From: Winogradskyella sp046545555 | GTDB taxonomy: Bacteria > Bacteroidota > Bacteroidia > Flavobacteriales > Flavobacteriaceae | Assembly: GCF_046545555.1 (NCBI RefSeq) | Contig: NZ_JBHZTH010000002.1 | Span: 186,001 to 250,000, forward strand | Reading direction: 5' to 3' | DNA length: 64,000 nucleotides | Part shown: piece after piece, positions 18,933-27,646 of the stretch | How positions within the stretch are numbered: the first letter of the stretch is position 1 | How the letters are laid out: each line of letters opens with the position of its first letter | Made by a program: the position numbers and the translations under genes | Notes under the pieces: model-generated | Told to the model about the DNA's origin: nothing | Databases searched by the model: none | What the model saw: only the letters and a program-made list of their open reading frames with translations

Positions 18933-18940
18933 CAAAGGTA
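18933..18940 (-). promoter_or_regulatory. -7 promoter box of uvrA
   Basis: TACCTTTG on the minus strand matches TAnnTTTG and lies 16 bases upstream of the uvrA ATG. No clear TTG -33 element is found at the usual distance. The box overlaps an in-frame TTG and so rules that out as a start. No LexA-like operator was recognised. Confidence 0.5.
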
Positions 18941-18988
18941 CAATTTTAGATGTTAATTTCTTGTGAAGTTTTAAGTCGTATTAAAATG

Positions 18989-19016
18989 AAAATGCTCCGA
19001 TAGTTCGAAGCATTTT
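18989..19016 (-). terminator. Hairpin downstream of the 117-residue exported protein gene
   Basis: AAAATGCT (18989-18996) pairs with AGCATTTT (19009-19016), extended by CGA/TCG after one mismatch. On the minus strand it is followed by a T-rich stretch, about 23 bases past the stop at 19039. It should end that gene's transcript before the uvrA promoter. Confidence 0.6.
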
Positions 19017-19038
19017 AAAATCATTTTATAGATTTACG

Positions 19039-19389
19039 TTATTTCGTTTTTACTAATTCTTTAGCAGCTAAAGCTTTATCAATTTTAGCTTTTACTTTAG
19101 AAAGAAAACCAAAAAATTTAGAACCATCTTTTTTCTTCAGCATAACGTAAGTACTGCCATCTTTTAAAGTCATTATCTCATCAACAACTACCACATTATT
19201 ATAAACGCTTTTATAATTTGCAATTTTACCGCGTTTGACTAAGATATTGAGTTTAGGAAATTCTATGTAATGAAAATTTTGAGCCGTTGGCGTTTTAATC
19301 GTAAACTCATCACCAATTTTTGGGTTTGACTGAGCGCCTAATAAAAAAGAGAATCCTGAAAATAAGAGTATAAAAAATAGTTTTTTCAT
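19039..19389 (-). CDS. Small exported protein of unknown function
   Basis: About 116 residues starting MKKLFFILLFSGFSFLLGAQ, a good signal peptide; an ATG four codons upstream is possible but spoils the usual MKK start. The mature protein has short strands (KIGDEFTIKTP, VVVDEIMTLKDGSTYVMLKKKDG) and a lysine-rich C-terminus. The family is not recognised. It stands alone, between uvrA and the divergent plus-strand block. Confidence 0.7.
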   Translation of the reverse strand: MKKLFFILLFSGFSFLLGAQSNPKIGDEFTIKTPTAQNFHYIEFPKLNILVKRGKIANYKSVYNNVVVVDEIMTLKDGSTYVMLKKKDGSKFFGFLSKVKAKIDKALAAKELVKTK

Positions 19390-19539
19390 AATTAAATCCA
19401 TTTAAATTGAGAATAATGCAAATTTAATAAGAATATTTAAATTTTTCAATTCACAACACATCATTTTTTAGGTAATTAAATAAATATAAAGAAGACTTAT
19501 TTTTTTAGAATTATAATTAATCATATTTAAAAATAATAG

Positions 19540-19626
19540 TAACTTTATATCCATTCTCTAAGTACTATACCCTTAATGGTACAGAATCTTATAATTCGTT
19601 GTTGACTAAGCGAATAGTAAATAAGC
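19540..19626 (+). ncRNA. Conserved structured leader (copy A) ahead of amidohydrolase operon
   Basis: Part of a 333-base stretch without a gene (19390-19722). A -7-like box TAACTTTA (19540-19547) is followed five bases later by ATTCTCTAAG. A 7-bp hairpin follows (GTACTAT 19562-19568 with ATGGTAC 19576-19582, loop ACCCTTA), then ATAATTCGTTGTTGACT (19591-19607), in which ATTCG pairs with CGAAT (19611-19615). An outer stem CTTAT/ATAAG (19588-19592, 19621-19625) is possible. The same layout without gaps recurs at 23670 (copy B), with base changes in the first stem that keep pairing. This suggests a 5'-UTR RNA element. The rest of the 333-base gap is AT-rich with nothing recognised. Confidence 0.6.
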
Positions 19627-19722
19627 CTTTTTTGGTTTTGTTTCCTACGTTATTTGTTATGTATCAATTAAACAAAGTGTGCTTCGATTACCTTAGCATT
19701 TATAAACTAAGACAACACTAAA

Positions 19723-21585
19723 ATGCCAAATAAACCACCAATAATAAACACCCATGCTCATGTATTCACAGGTGATTATGTGCCACCATACTTAGCAAAA
19801 ACGTATTTACCAGAACCCTTTTACAGGTTATTATCGTTGAGCTTCATCATAAATATATTACGTTGGTATTACGCTAAAGTAAAGCCCTTCTTTTACAAGA
19901 ATAATTATAAACGTTGGAAACGATTTTGGGCCAAATGCGAATTGTTTTTTAAACGAACTTATATTCTTGGTTTTTTAAAATTAGCGACAGAAGTTTATTT
20001 AATTATAGTCATCCTATTTTACATTGGCTTAGGCCTTTTTGATATAGAAGCTTATTACACAGGTGTTAAAGCGCATATAGTTGATGCTTTAATATGGCTA
20101 AAGGAAAAAGGATATATTATTAAAATACCGAGCCTGTTTTATAAGTTACTATTTTTTGGCATTGTATTGGTATTTTTTAAATCGGTTCGTAATGTTGTTT
20201 TTGCGTTGCTAAGACAGTTTAAAATTCTACCAGGTAAACAATTTTCAGATTTATTTCATCGTTATGTGCAGATTGGTTTGTTTTCAAAATACAAAAAGCA
20301 AAGTGGCATTTATGATAAGCTAAAGAAGCAATATCCGCCAGACTCACATTTTGTTGGCTTACCAATGGATATGCAGTATATGAAAGCAGGAGCGCTTAAG
20401 CGTATTTATGATGAGGATAAAAAGGAGTTTATAACTATTCCAAAAGATCCAAAAACTAAAAGGCGCGATCCGTTTATTGCAATGACTTCTCAAATGGAAG
20501 GTCTGCTAAAAATAAAAAAACGGGTTAAGGATAGAGATACATTTCATCCTTTTGTATTTGCGCATCCAGAACGTATGAAGGATGAGCGCTATTTTAGTTA
20601 CGAAGTCGATAAAGCAACAGGAGACGTTAGTTTAACCAAAGGGTGTATGATGCAGGTATATTTGGAAGACCACAAATTTGCCGGAATAAAAATCTATCCT
20701 GCTTTAGGCTACTATCCGTTTGATGACATGTTATTACCATTATGGAAATACTGTGTGCAAAATGAGATACCAATAATGTCCCATTGTATAAAAGGAACTA
20801 TTTTTTATAGAGGTAAAAAGAAAGTAGAGTGGGATGAGCATCCGATTTTTACAGAGGGTAAAATAGACAAAACAAAGGTGAAGTCCTCAGAAGATGATAC
20901 GTCTATTGGCTTAGATATTAATGCAGAATATATAGCAAAAGATGAAAATAAATTACATCTTAATGAAGTTAAAAATATAGACTTCTCTAATAATTTTTCA
21001 CATCCTTTAAATTATTTATGTCTTTTAGAGCCTAGTCTATTAAAACAGATTTTACATAAGAGTAAAGACGAAAAACTAAAATCTATATTTTATTCAGACT
21101 CAGGAACGTTTAGAGCAAATGGTCTTAAAAATTTGAAACTATGTTTTGCACATTTTGGAGGAGACGATCAGTGGAAACGTTTTTTAGAGAGTGATCGCGA
21201 TAACTACACCTCACAACTTATCTTAAAACCAGAAAAAGGAGTTGACTTTTTTAAAAATGTAAAAAATGAAGATAGTCCTGGTAAAATTGCATATATCTGG
21301 CGTTATGTCGACTGGTATACTACTATATGCAGTATAATGTTGCAATACCCAAATGTATATGCAGATATCAGTTATATTTTGCACGATGCTGTAATTTTAC
21401 CTTTGCTCAAGCAAACATTAAGCAATGATAAATTGAGCAAAAAGGTACTTTATGGTTCAGACTTTTACGTTGTTCGAAATCATAAAAGTGATAAGGCTAT
21501 TCTAGCTGATATGCGAACAGGACTCACCGAAGACGAATTTGATCAAATAGCACGCTATAATCCACGAGTCTATTTAAATCTTTAA
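19723..21585 (+). CDS. Amidohydrolase-2-like metal hydrolase with inserted membrane segments
   Basis: 620 residues. The amidohydrolase (PF04909-like) metal site is complete: HxH at H11/H13 in INTHAHVF, GIKIYPALGYYP (K323), H354 in MSHC, H477 in LCFAHFGG and D580 in LYGSDF. Between the first strand and the rest of the barrel lies an insertion of roughly 180 residues with two strong hydrophobic helices (about 86-106 and 139-160), so the enzyme is probably anchored to the inner membrane. There is no signal peptide. The substrate is unknown; relatives act on decarboxylation or C-N hydrolysis. It heads a three-gene operon (11 bases to the next gene) behind a conserved leader. Confidence 0.8.
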   Translation: MPNKPPIINTHAHVFTGDYVPPYLAKTYLPEPFYRLLSLSFIINILRWYYAKVKPFFYKNNYKRWKRFWAKCELFFKRTYILGFLKLATEVYLIIVILFYIGLGLFDIEAYYTGVKAHIVDALIWLKEKGYIIKIPSLFYKLLFFGIVLVFFKSVRNVVFALLRQFKILPGKQFSDLFHRYVQIGLFSKYKKQSGIYDKLKKQYPPDSHFVGLPMDMQYMKAGALKRIYDEDKKEFITIPKDPKTKRRDPFIAMTSQMEGLLKIKKRVKDRDTFHPFVFAHPERMKDERYFSYEVDKATGDVSLTKGCMMQVYLEDHKFAGIKIYPALGYYPFDDMLLPLWKYCVQNEIPIMSHCIKGTIFYRGKKKVEWDEHPIFTEGKIDKTKVKSSEDDTSIGLDINAEYIAKDENKLHLNEVKNIDFSNNFSHPLNYLCLLEPSLLKQILHKSKDEKLKSIFYSDSGTFRANGLKNLKLCFAHFGGDDQWKRFLESDRDNYTSQLILKPEKGVDFFKNVKNEDSPGKIAYIWRYVDWYTTICSIMLQYPNVYADISYILHDAVILPLLKQTLSNDKLSKKVLYGSDFYVVRNHKSDKAILADMRTGLTEDEFDQIARYNPRVYLNL

Positions 21586-21595
21586 ACAAAACATT

Positions 21596-23245
21596 ATGGC
21601 ATTAATAGAAGATAAACATTACTACGTAGCATCTCCTTCTGTGGTTTTACGCGAAGCACCAGATGCTAAATCAGAACCTAAAAATCATCTATTATTTGGT
21701 GATTGGTTAGCGTATAAAGGGCCAACACAAAATGGTTTTGCGCGTATATTTTGCAGAGGAAACGTAGGTTGGATTCCTCTAAGCAGTATACGGGAGGACC
21801 GCATTTTAGAAATTAACTTTTTAGATATTGGTATTGGAGATGGTTGCCATATCGTTACACCAGATGACGAAATTATGCTTATAGATGCTGGTAAGACCGA
21901 CAATATGGAACGCTTCTTATCCTGGAGGTATAATTTACGAAACAGAAAGGTCAAAGGAGTCGATGGTATCGCAGATACTGACCCAAAAGGGCGCTCACCA
22001 ATGGAAATCGATCATGTGGTAATGTCACATCCAGATAAGGATCATTATTATGGATTTCTAAACGTCTTTAAAAACAAAAAGTTAAGCGTTAAAAATATTT
22101 ACCATAGTGGTATTGTTGAGCGACCAATAAAAGCAGCTGACAAAGATCCAAGTTTACATTATTACAGTGGCGATGACTTAGGTGGTTATTTAAAATTTAA
22201 TAGAAGTACAGCCTATATATGGGAGATGATACGCAGCAATACAGCAATGCACAACATCATAGCTAAGTTTCCTAAAACTACCAAGCAATACATGACAACG
22301 CTTCGCGAAGCCGTTAAGAATAGTCCAAATGTTAAGTTTCACACACTAAGCTATAAAACCGGGTTTTTAGATGGGTTTTCGGCACAAGATAAAATGGCCA
22401 TAGAAGTTATGGGACCAGTAACAGAATCCATAAAAAAAGGAACAGAAACAAAAGAGTGTCTAAAACGATTAGGAGCAGAAGGAGTCACTAAAAATGGGCA
22501 TTCTATAGTTTTTAAACTCAAAATAGGCAAGCTACTAGTGTTCTTAGGAGGTGATCTTAATACCGAATCCGAAGATTATTTAATACAGCATTACTGTGAG
22601 ACCGATAAAGCGGTTTCTAAGATTGAAAAAGAGGTAAGTAAGCTTATTGCAAAGGGGAGTGCCATTACACATAGCGAATCTCAAGATTTAGCAGAATACC
22701 AAACCGAATTACAGGCAATTATAGCAAAAGCACGCAAAGTGTTTCAAGCAGATGTGGTAAAGGCTTGTCATCATGGAAGTCATCACTTTTCTGAAACATT
22801 TTTAAAATGTTTAAATGCTATTGTTACGGTCGTCTCTAGTGGAGATGGAGACAGTTACGCACATCCAAGACCAGATGCTTTGGGTTCTTTTGGTAAGTAT
22901 GGTAGAGGAGAACGGCCGCTTATTTTTAGTACAGAAATTGGTAGAAGCACCAAAGAGTTTAGTAATATTTACGATTATTACGAGCAATTAAAAGCCTACG
23001 AAGCCGCAATAGATGTAGCACCAACTGCTGCCATTAAGAAAGATATACGTGAGGAAATGGAAGGCAAGAAAGATCGTAATGTGGTGGTTTACGGTATGAT
23101 AACATTAAGAACAGATGGAGAGCAAGTCATATTAGCACAAAAACTAGAGCAACCAGCTGGTGACGACCAAAAATGGGATATCCATGAGCTAAAATACAAT
23201 GCTAATAATTTACAGTTTGAGTATGTAAAGAAAACAGGACACTAG
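21596..23245 (+). CDS. SH3-domain plus ComEC-like metallo-beta-lactamase-fold hydrolase
   Basis: 549 residues without signal peptide or membrane helix. A bacterial SH3-like domain fills about 5-65 (VVLREAPDAKSEP, GWIPLSSI). The MBL fold follows in the style of the soluble domain of ComEC: FLDIGIGDG (75-83), LIDAGK, the metal motif SHPDKDH (144-150), GGDL with D320, CHHGSHH (391-397) and YAHP (H423). An insert near 330-385 looks helical. The reaction is unknown; MBL relatives hydrolyse nucleic acids or phosphodiesters. It is 11 bases after the amidohydrolase gene, so the two enzymes probably work together. Confidence 0.85.
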   Translation: MALIEDKHYYVASPSVVLREAPDAKSEPKNHLLFGDWLAYKGPTQNGFARIFCRGNVGWIPLSSIREDRILEINFLDIGIGDGCHIVTPDDEIMLIDAGKTDNMERFLSWRYNLRNRKVKGVDGIADTDPKGRSPMEIDHVVMSHPDKDHYYGFLNVFKNKKLSVKNIYHSGIVERPIKAADKDPSLHYYSGDDLGGYLKFNRSTAYIWEMIRSNTAMHNIIAKFPKTTKQYMTTLREAVKNSPNVKFHTLSYKTGFLDGFSAQDKMAIEVMGPVTESIKKGTETKECLKRLGAEGVTKNGHSIVFKLKIGKLLVFLGGDLNTESEDYLIQHYCETDKAVSKIEKEVSKLIAKGSAITHSESQDLAEYQTELQAIIAKARKVFQADVVKACHHGSHHFSETFLKCLNAIVTVVSSGDGDSYAHPRPDALGSFGKYGRGERPLIFSTEIGRSTKEFSNIYDYYEQLKAYEAAIDVAPTAAIKKDIREEMEGKKDRNVVVYGMITLRTDGEQVILAQKLEQPAGDDQKWDIHELKYNANNLQFEYVKKTGH

Positions 23246-23286
23246 GATTTGGTTATATTTAGAGCACTTTTAGTTACTTAAAAAAC

Positions 23287-23577
23287 ATGCCACAAGAAAA
23301 TTCTTTAATAGACGCGATACAAAAACTCATTGAAGCTGTATTATCTGCTTTAGGCTACAAAACCACCAAAAAACGCACTTGGCACCAACACGTTGTGCCA
23401 TACCAAGACGGTTGGGCAGTTAGAAGGGAAGGCAATAAGCGTATAACTTCAAAGCACAGAAAGCAAAGTACCGCTATTAACAAGGCTAAAATTTTAGCGA
23501 AGCGTTATGATGCAGACGTGGTGATACACAGAGAAAGTGGTGGCATAAGAGATCGCATCAGTTATCGGGAAGATTAA
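23287..23577 (+). CDS. DUF2188-like small basic protein
   Basis: 96 residues. After a short N-terminal helix (SLIDAIQKLIEAVLSALGY) comes a DUF2188-like core: HQHVVPYQDGWAVRREGNKR, then STAINKAKILAKRYDADVVIHRESGGIRDR, the usual layout of this small family of unknown function. It is strongly basic, so nucleic-acid or membrane contact is possible. It lies 41 bases after the MBL gene and is the third gene of the operon. Family call is good; role unknown. Confidence 0.8.
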   Translation: MPQENSLIDAIQKLIEAVLSALGYKTTKKRTWHQHVVPYQDGWAVRREGNKRITSKHRKQSTAINKAKILAKRYDADVVIHRESGGIRDRISYRED

Positions 23578-23669
23578 ATAACATCTAATATACGCACTAA
23601 GTTAATGATCCTTTTATAGAATAAATTAACGTTTTAACTAATTTTCTTACAATCTTCTAAATAATAATT

Positions 23670-23758
23670 TAATTTTAGGGTAATTCACTAAGTGCTGCAT
23701 CCTTAGCAGTATCTAATTACATAATTCGTTGTTGACTGCATCGAATAGCATACGTGCC
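23670..23758 (+). ncRNA. Conserved structured leader (copy B) ahead of 749-residue protein gene
   Basis: This aligns to copy A (19540) without gaps over the first 68 bases: TAATTTTA box, five bases, ATTCACTAAG, then hairpin GTGCTGC (23692-23698)/GCAGTAT (23706-23712) with loop ATCCTTA, then the identical ATAATTCGTTGTTGACT (23721-23737) and CGAAT (23742-23746) closing the second stem. In the first stem four of six inner pairs differ from copy A and all still pair. The ATG of the next gene is about 70 bases downstream. Confidence 0.6.
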
Positions 23759-23829
23759 TCATATTAGGTAGGTTTTGTTATGGTGCTTGCTATTAATTTT
23801 AATTATTAAGTATAAAAACCAACGGGATT

Positions 23830-26079
23830 ATGAGAACAACCTTAACTTTACTTTTAGTGATATTCTGTGTATTTGTTATGAGTGCGCAAAAACTTAAAAC
23901 CAAAGTGATATTACAAGAAACTTATGGTTTAAATTATGATAAAACAAACGATTTATTTACAATTTGTGAAAAGACAACTTCATTGAATAAAGTATGTTCT
24001 CAGACTCTTATATCTAATGATAATATTTTTGTTTTCCAAGAAAAGTTGAAAGAGACACTCGATAAAAAAGTAAATAGTTTTGAGTTCAAAATTTTTGATA
24101 AAGACCTTAAACTTTCTGATTTAAAAACTATTGATTACACAAAAATTAATTTTAATTTTGATCCTTCGAAGCTATCATCAGTGCTAGATGAGGTTGAGTT
24201 TAAATTAGATGATGCACCAGAAGATTTTCCAATATTTAAAATCAAAAATACTTCTAGTGGTGTTTTTGAATTGTCTGCTAAAGATGTAATTAAGCCGATA
24301 TTAATAAATTACCCTAATGATATAGTTTCTAATAAGGCAAACTTTATTATTGCTCTTCAATCCCAAATTGACTCAAAAAAAATTGAATTATCTACATACT
24401 TTGAGAAAAAGGTGAAAACTAAATTCACATCACTGTTAGCTGAACTTTACAACACAAAAATTACAAAGGATAAAGACTACAAATTTTTAACATCAGAATC
24501 ACTTACTGACAACAGTGGTCCACCAGATAGCAATTATAATTTTTACTATTTATTTGATGCTAAGTCTATAAATATTAAAGTATGTAAAGCAGGTGATGAC
24601 ACTAGTTGTAAAATTTATGGACCATATAGTTTAGCAATAACCGAGAATGAATTTGTAAATAGCATAATAAAACAGCACGGTGTTTTTGTGGATGGTAATG
24701 AAGGTAACCAAACGACTATTGGTAAGGTCTACTATATGATAATAACAAAAAGACAGAACTTAAAGACTGAAGGTTTAAAGCGGGAGATTAATGACTCTAT
24801 AACTAATATTTTTGAAAAAATAGAAAACGCAGAAAACACATTTAGTGGCCAGTTTGTAATCAACAGAAAAGTACCTTTATATAAGAGCAAATTATTGAAA
24901 AAACGATGGTATTGGTTAGATAAATATGGGAAGCTTGAAATTAATAAAAAGGTTGAATTACTCATTGACTCTGTTAATATTCGTTTTTTTAATAATAGAG
25001 CAGATGATATCACAATTGTTGGGCGTTTAAGTAATGATATGGAGAAGACAAGAGTCTTTACTAATAGAAATTATAGTCTACCACTACGCGAGTTTACTCA
25101 CAGAGTACAAACCAATTCTCTAGTAGATAAAGATAACGACACACTCACTTATTATTATGATGATGTTTTAGATTTTTTACCCTATAACAAGTATAATTAT
25201 GCTGTCAAGAACGGTGAAATAAAGGTTGGCTTAAGAGACAGTACGAAAGTAGTAGAGCGTAAAATCGGAGACTATTTCACAGGCATATTTTTTTCTGATT
25301 TCTTGGGGTTAAATAATAATAACAGTAATGGTTTAATCATTGCAGAAGGGAGGATACGAATTCCATGGCATCTAAGAAACTATAGAAAAGCCACGCTGTT
25401 TGATAATATTACAGCTTATGCTTCAGTAAATCTTTTTAGTGGTTTTGAAAATAATTCTCGTAAAGTTGAATTGGACGATACTTTTGATGCTGATGAAACA
25501 TCTGAGGCTAATGCTCAAAATTTCACAACGGATAATTTTAATTTATTAGCTAATAATAATATTGATGCAGGTGTGCTCTTAACTCCTTACACTTTTGAGT
25601 GGAAAGGGGCATCTACTTTTATTCATTTGCGCTATGGATTAAGATTTCTAAGAACTGGCATTGAATACAATCTAAAAGAAAGAGATACAATAATTGATAA
25701 TAATATTTCTACAATTCAAGAGACAGTGTTAGAACGTAAAAGTTTTCAAGTTTTTTCAATAGGTCAAGAATTAGAGATTAATTTTGAAGTCAGACCACAA
25801 TCAAGTGTTGGCGCAGATCTTACCGTAGGTTTAAATTGGTTTAGAGCTAATGGCACTAATAAAAATGATGTCGTTTTTTCAACAACTAATAATTCTCCTA
25901 ATTTAAAAGTTATGGCGAACATTTATGCACTTACAAATTCTGAGGATAGTAATTCTGGTGTCTATTTTAGATTAGGTGGTCATTATAACCTTGGAACTTA
26001 TAAAGTATTTCCTCAAATAATGGTTGGTTACGCCACAAATTTGAGTTCTTTTGTTAATAAGTTGAAAAAAGAAGATTAA
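23830..26079 (+). CDS. Exported protein of unknown function, possible outer-membrane barrel
   Basis: 749 residues starting with a signal peptide (MRTTLTLLLVIFCVFVMSAQ). No domain is recognised. The first 450 residues are mixed and charged, with several lysine-rich helical stretches. From about residue 480 there are alternating amphipathic strands (GRIRIPWHLRNY, ITAYASVNLFSGF, STFIHLRYGLRF, QVFSIGQELEINFEVRP, VYFRLGGHYNLG) compatible with an outer-membrane barrel, though the protein ends in a lysine-rich tail rather than an aromatic residue. It has its own copy of the leader that precedes the amidohydrolase operon, so it probably belongs to the same regulon. Confidence 0.7.
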   Translation: MRTTLTLLLVIFCVFVMSAQKLKTKVILQETYGLNYDKTNDLFTICEKTTSLNKVCSQTLISNDNIFVFQEKLKETLDKKVNSFEFKIFDKDLKLSDLKTIDYTKINFNFDPSKLSSVLDEVEFKLDDAPEDFPIFKIKNTSSGVFELSAKDVIKPILINYPNDIVSNKANFIIALQSQIDSKKIELSTYFEKKVKTKFTSLLAELYNTKITKDKDYKFLTSESLTDNSGPPDSNYNFYYLFDAKSINIKVCKAGDDTSCKIYGPYSLAITENEFVNSIIKQHGVFVDGNEGNQTTIGKVYYMIITKRQNLKTEGLKREINDSITNIFEKIENAENTFSGQFVINRKVPLYKSKLLKKRWYWLDKYGKLEINKKVELLIDSVNIRFFNNRADDITIVGRLSNDMEKTRVFTNRNYSLPLREFTHRVQTNSLVDKDNDTLTYYYDDVLDFLPYNKYNYAVKNGEIKVGLRDSTKVVERKIGDYFTGIFFSDFLGLNNNNSNGLIIAEGRIRIPWHLRNYRKATLFDNITAYASVNLFSGFENNSRKVELDDTFDADETSEANAQNFTTDNFNLLANNNIDAGVLLTPYTFEWKGASTFIHLRYGLRFLRTGIEYNLKERDTIIDNNISTIQETVLERKSFQVFSIGQELEINFEVRPQSSVGADLTVGLNWFRANGTNKNDVVFSTTNNSPNLKVMANIYALTNSEDSNSGVYFRLGGHYNLGTYKVFPQIMVGYATNLSSFVNKLKKED

Positions 26080-26127
26080 AAATAATATTTTTTCTAAGCT
26101 CAACTTTATGTTTTAAAGAATTGATTT

Positions 26128-26142
26128 TTATGATAATCATAA
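26128..26142. promoter_or_regulatory. 15-base perfect palindrome upstream of 260-residue gene
   Basis: TTATGATAATCATAA is a perfect dyad around its central A, about 100 bases ahead of the ATG at 26241. It could be a repressor site, but AT-rich palindromes of this size also arise by chance. The conserved leader found at 19540 and 23670 is not present here. Confidence 0.25.
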
Positions 26143-26240
26143 TGATTAAGGGTAATCTCAACGAAATACTCGCCGAAATCATGAAATAAGCTGAAGGTCA
26201 GTTTAGTGATTGGAGTGCTTAAATTTTAAACTTTAATATT

Positions 26241-27023
26241 ATGAAAAAATTAATTTTACTTGTATTAACCTTAATATCTTTTTGCGCCAGTTCACAAAGT
26301 GTAAAAGAACGCAATGATGCTAGAATTATTAAAAAAATAGAAAATGCTAAAATTTGCTCAATAGCACTGATCAGTTTTTGTGTCGATGAAGATTATGATG
26401 CCTTCTATGGAGGTCAACGAAAATTAGGTGAAATGGTTTATGGTAAAGGAGAAAATTGCTGCTTAAAATATCCAAAGTATCCTTTTATTAGTCCTATGGA
26501 AGTACATCTCGCTGCTTTCGAGAATGAAAAAGAAATTAGAAAATATGCAGCAAACCCTTTTCAACTAAAAAAAGTAAGAGCAAAACTAAAACCACGCATT
26601 AATAAGTTAATTGAAAAAGCAAAAGAACAAGGTCATGAAGATTTGCCGTTTTATACGGATCAAGGATTTACAATAAAAGACTATGACTTTGACAAGAAAG
26701 AATTAGTCCTTAAAAACTATTATGGTCAAAGCATATCATTTAGAGGAGATACAAAAGGGAATTTTTCTGAAGATTTTAAATTAACAAAATCTATAGCTGG
26801 TGATTATCGCATACCGATTAGTGAAAAAAAGGCTGAAAAGTTATTTTCATATTATGATAAGTATCCAATGTTAAATAAAACCCTTTTTGTGAAACTAAGT
26901 TATACAATTTCAGCGACCGATAGAAAAGGGAACTATGGGAAATTTACGGCTACAGTTTCTAAAATGGAATTCTTTTATCCAGATAATTGGGATGATAAGA
27001 TTGGTGAAATAACTGTGGAATAA
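26241..27023 (+). CDS. Exported protein of unknown function
   Basis: 260 residues with a signal peptide (MKKLILLVLTLISFCASSQ). Cysteines near residues 34, 42 and in GENCCLKYP suggest disulfides. A basic helical stretch (KKVRAKLKPRINKLIEKAKEQ) precedes a beta-rich C-terminal half (ELVLKNYYGQSISFRGD, KLSYTISATDRKGNYGKFTATV). No family is recognised. It follows the 749-residue gene by 160 bases and may be transcribed separately. Confidence 0.65.
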   Translation: MKKLILLVLTLISFCASSQSVKERNDARIIKKIENAKICSIALISFCVDEDYDAFYGGQRKLGEMVYGKGENCCLKYPKYPFISPMEVHLAAFENEKEIRKYAANPFQLKKVRAKLKPRINKLIEKAKEQGHEDLPFYTDQGFTIKDYDFDKKELVLKNYYGQSISFRGDTKGNFSEDFKLTKSIAGDYRIPISEKKAEKLFSYYDKYPMLNKTLFVKLSYTISATDRKGNYGKFTATVSKMEFFYPDNWDDKIGEITVE

Positions 27024-27108
27024 ATACTTAACAACAATAATATTACAACTATAAAACAAAATGAAGCGCATCTAGTTTATATAGGGCTAAATTAAATTAT
27101 AATAATTA

Positions 27109-27633
27109 ATGAAACTACTAGGAATTTCTTCAAGAATAAACCACCCAGAATACGGCAAAGGAGTCATTACAAATGTTACATCAAAACACTATTGGGTCAC
27201 CTTTATAGATTACGGCTTAGAAACTATAGAACTAGACTCGGACTTTGAGGTCATAGAAGCTGCTGAAGATGATGTGGATACCGTAAGTTTTTACGAAGTA
27301 GAAAAGAGTCTACGTGATATACTCAAAAAATGGTCTGATGCTTCAGAAGTTATAACCATTGCAGACAAATGGAAAGGAGGTAAACTCATTATGCAACCAG
27401 GTGATGAGAATTTAAAATCTAGTGAATTGCCTATTGATAAATTCTTTCATAAGATTACCATGGTTAGAGATCGTCTGCGTGTGATGGAACAAAAGATTAA
27501 CTCCAGTAATTTAGAAGCACAAGAAAAGATAGATTTACAACAATACATTACTCGCAGTTATGGCAGTTTAACTAGTTTTAATGTGTTGTTTAAGCTAAAG
27601 ACACAGCAGTTTAAAGGACAAAGTTCCAAATAG
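27109..27633 (+). CDS. Hypothetical protein with N-terminal Tudor/SH3-like region
   Basis: 174 residues, cytoplasmic. The start (RINHPEYGKGVITNVTSKHYWVTF) resembles small SH3/Tudor-like barrels such as those of CarD/UvrD-tail proteins. The rest is charged and helical (WSDASEVITIADKWKGGKLIMQPGDE, then a coiled region to the end). Proteins like this are found in flavobacteria without a function. It converges on a minus-strand gene with 13 bases between the stops. Confidence 0.65.
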   Translation: MKLLGISSRINHPEYGKGVITNVTSKHYWVTFIDYGLETIELDSDFEVIEAAEDDVDTVSFYEVEKSLRDILKKWSDASEVITIADKWKGGKLIMQPGDENLKSSELPIDKFFHKITMVRDRLRVMEQKINSSNLEAQEKIDLQQYITRSYGSLTSFNVLFKLKTQQFKGQSSK

Positions 27634-27646
27634 CCTGTAGGTCATA

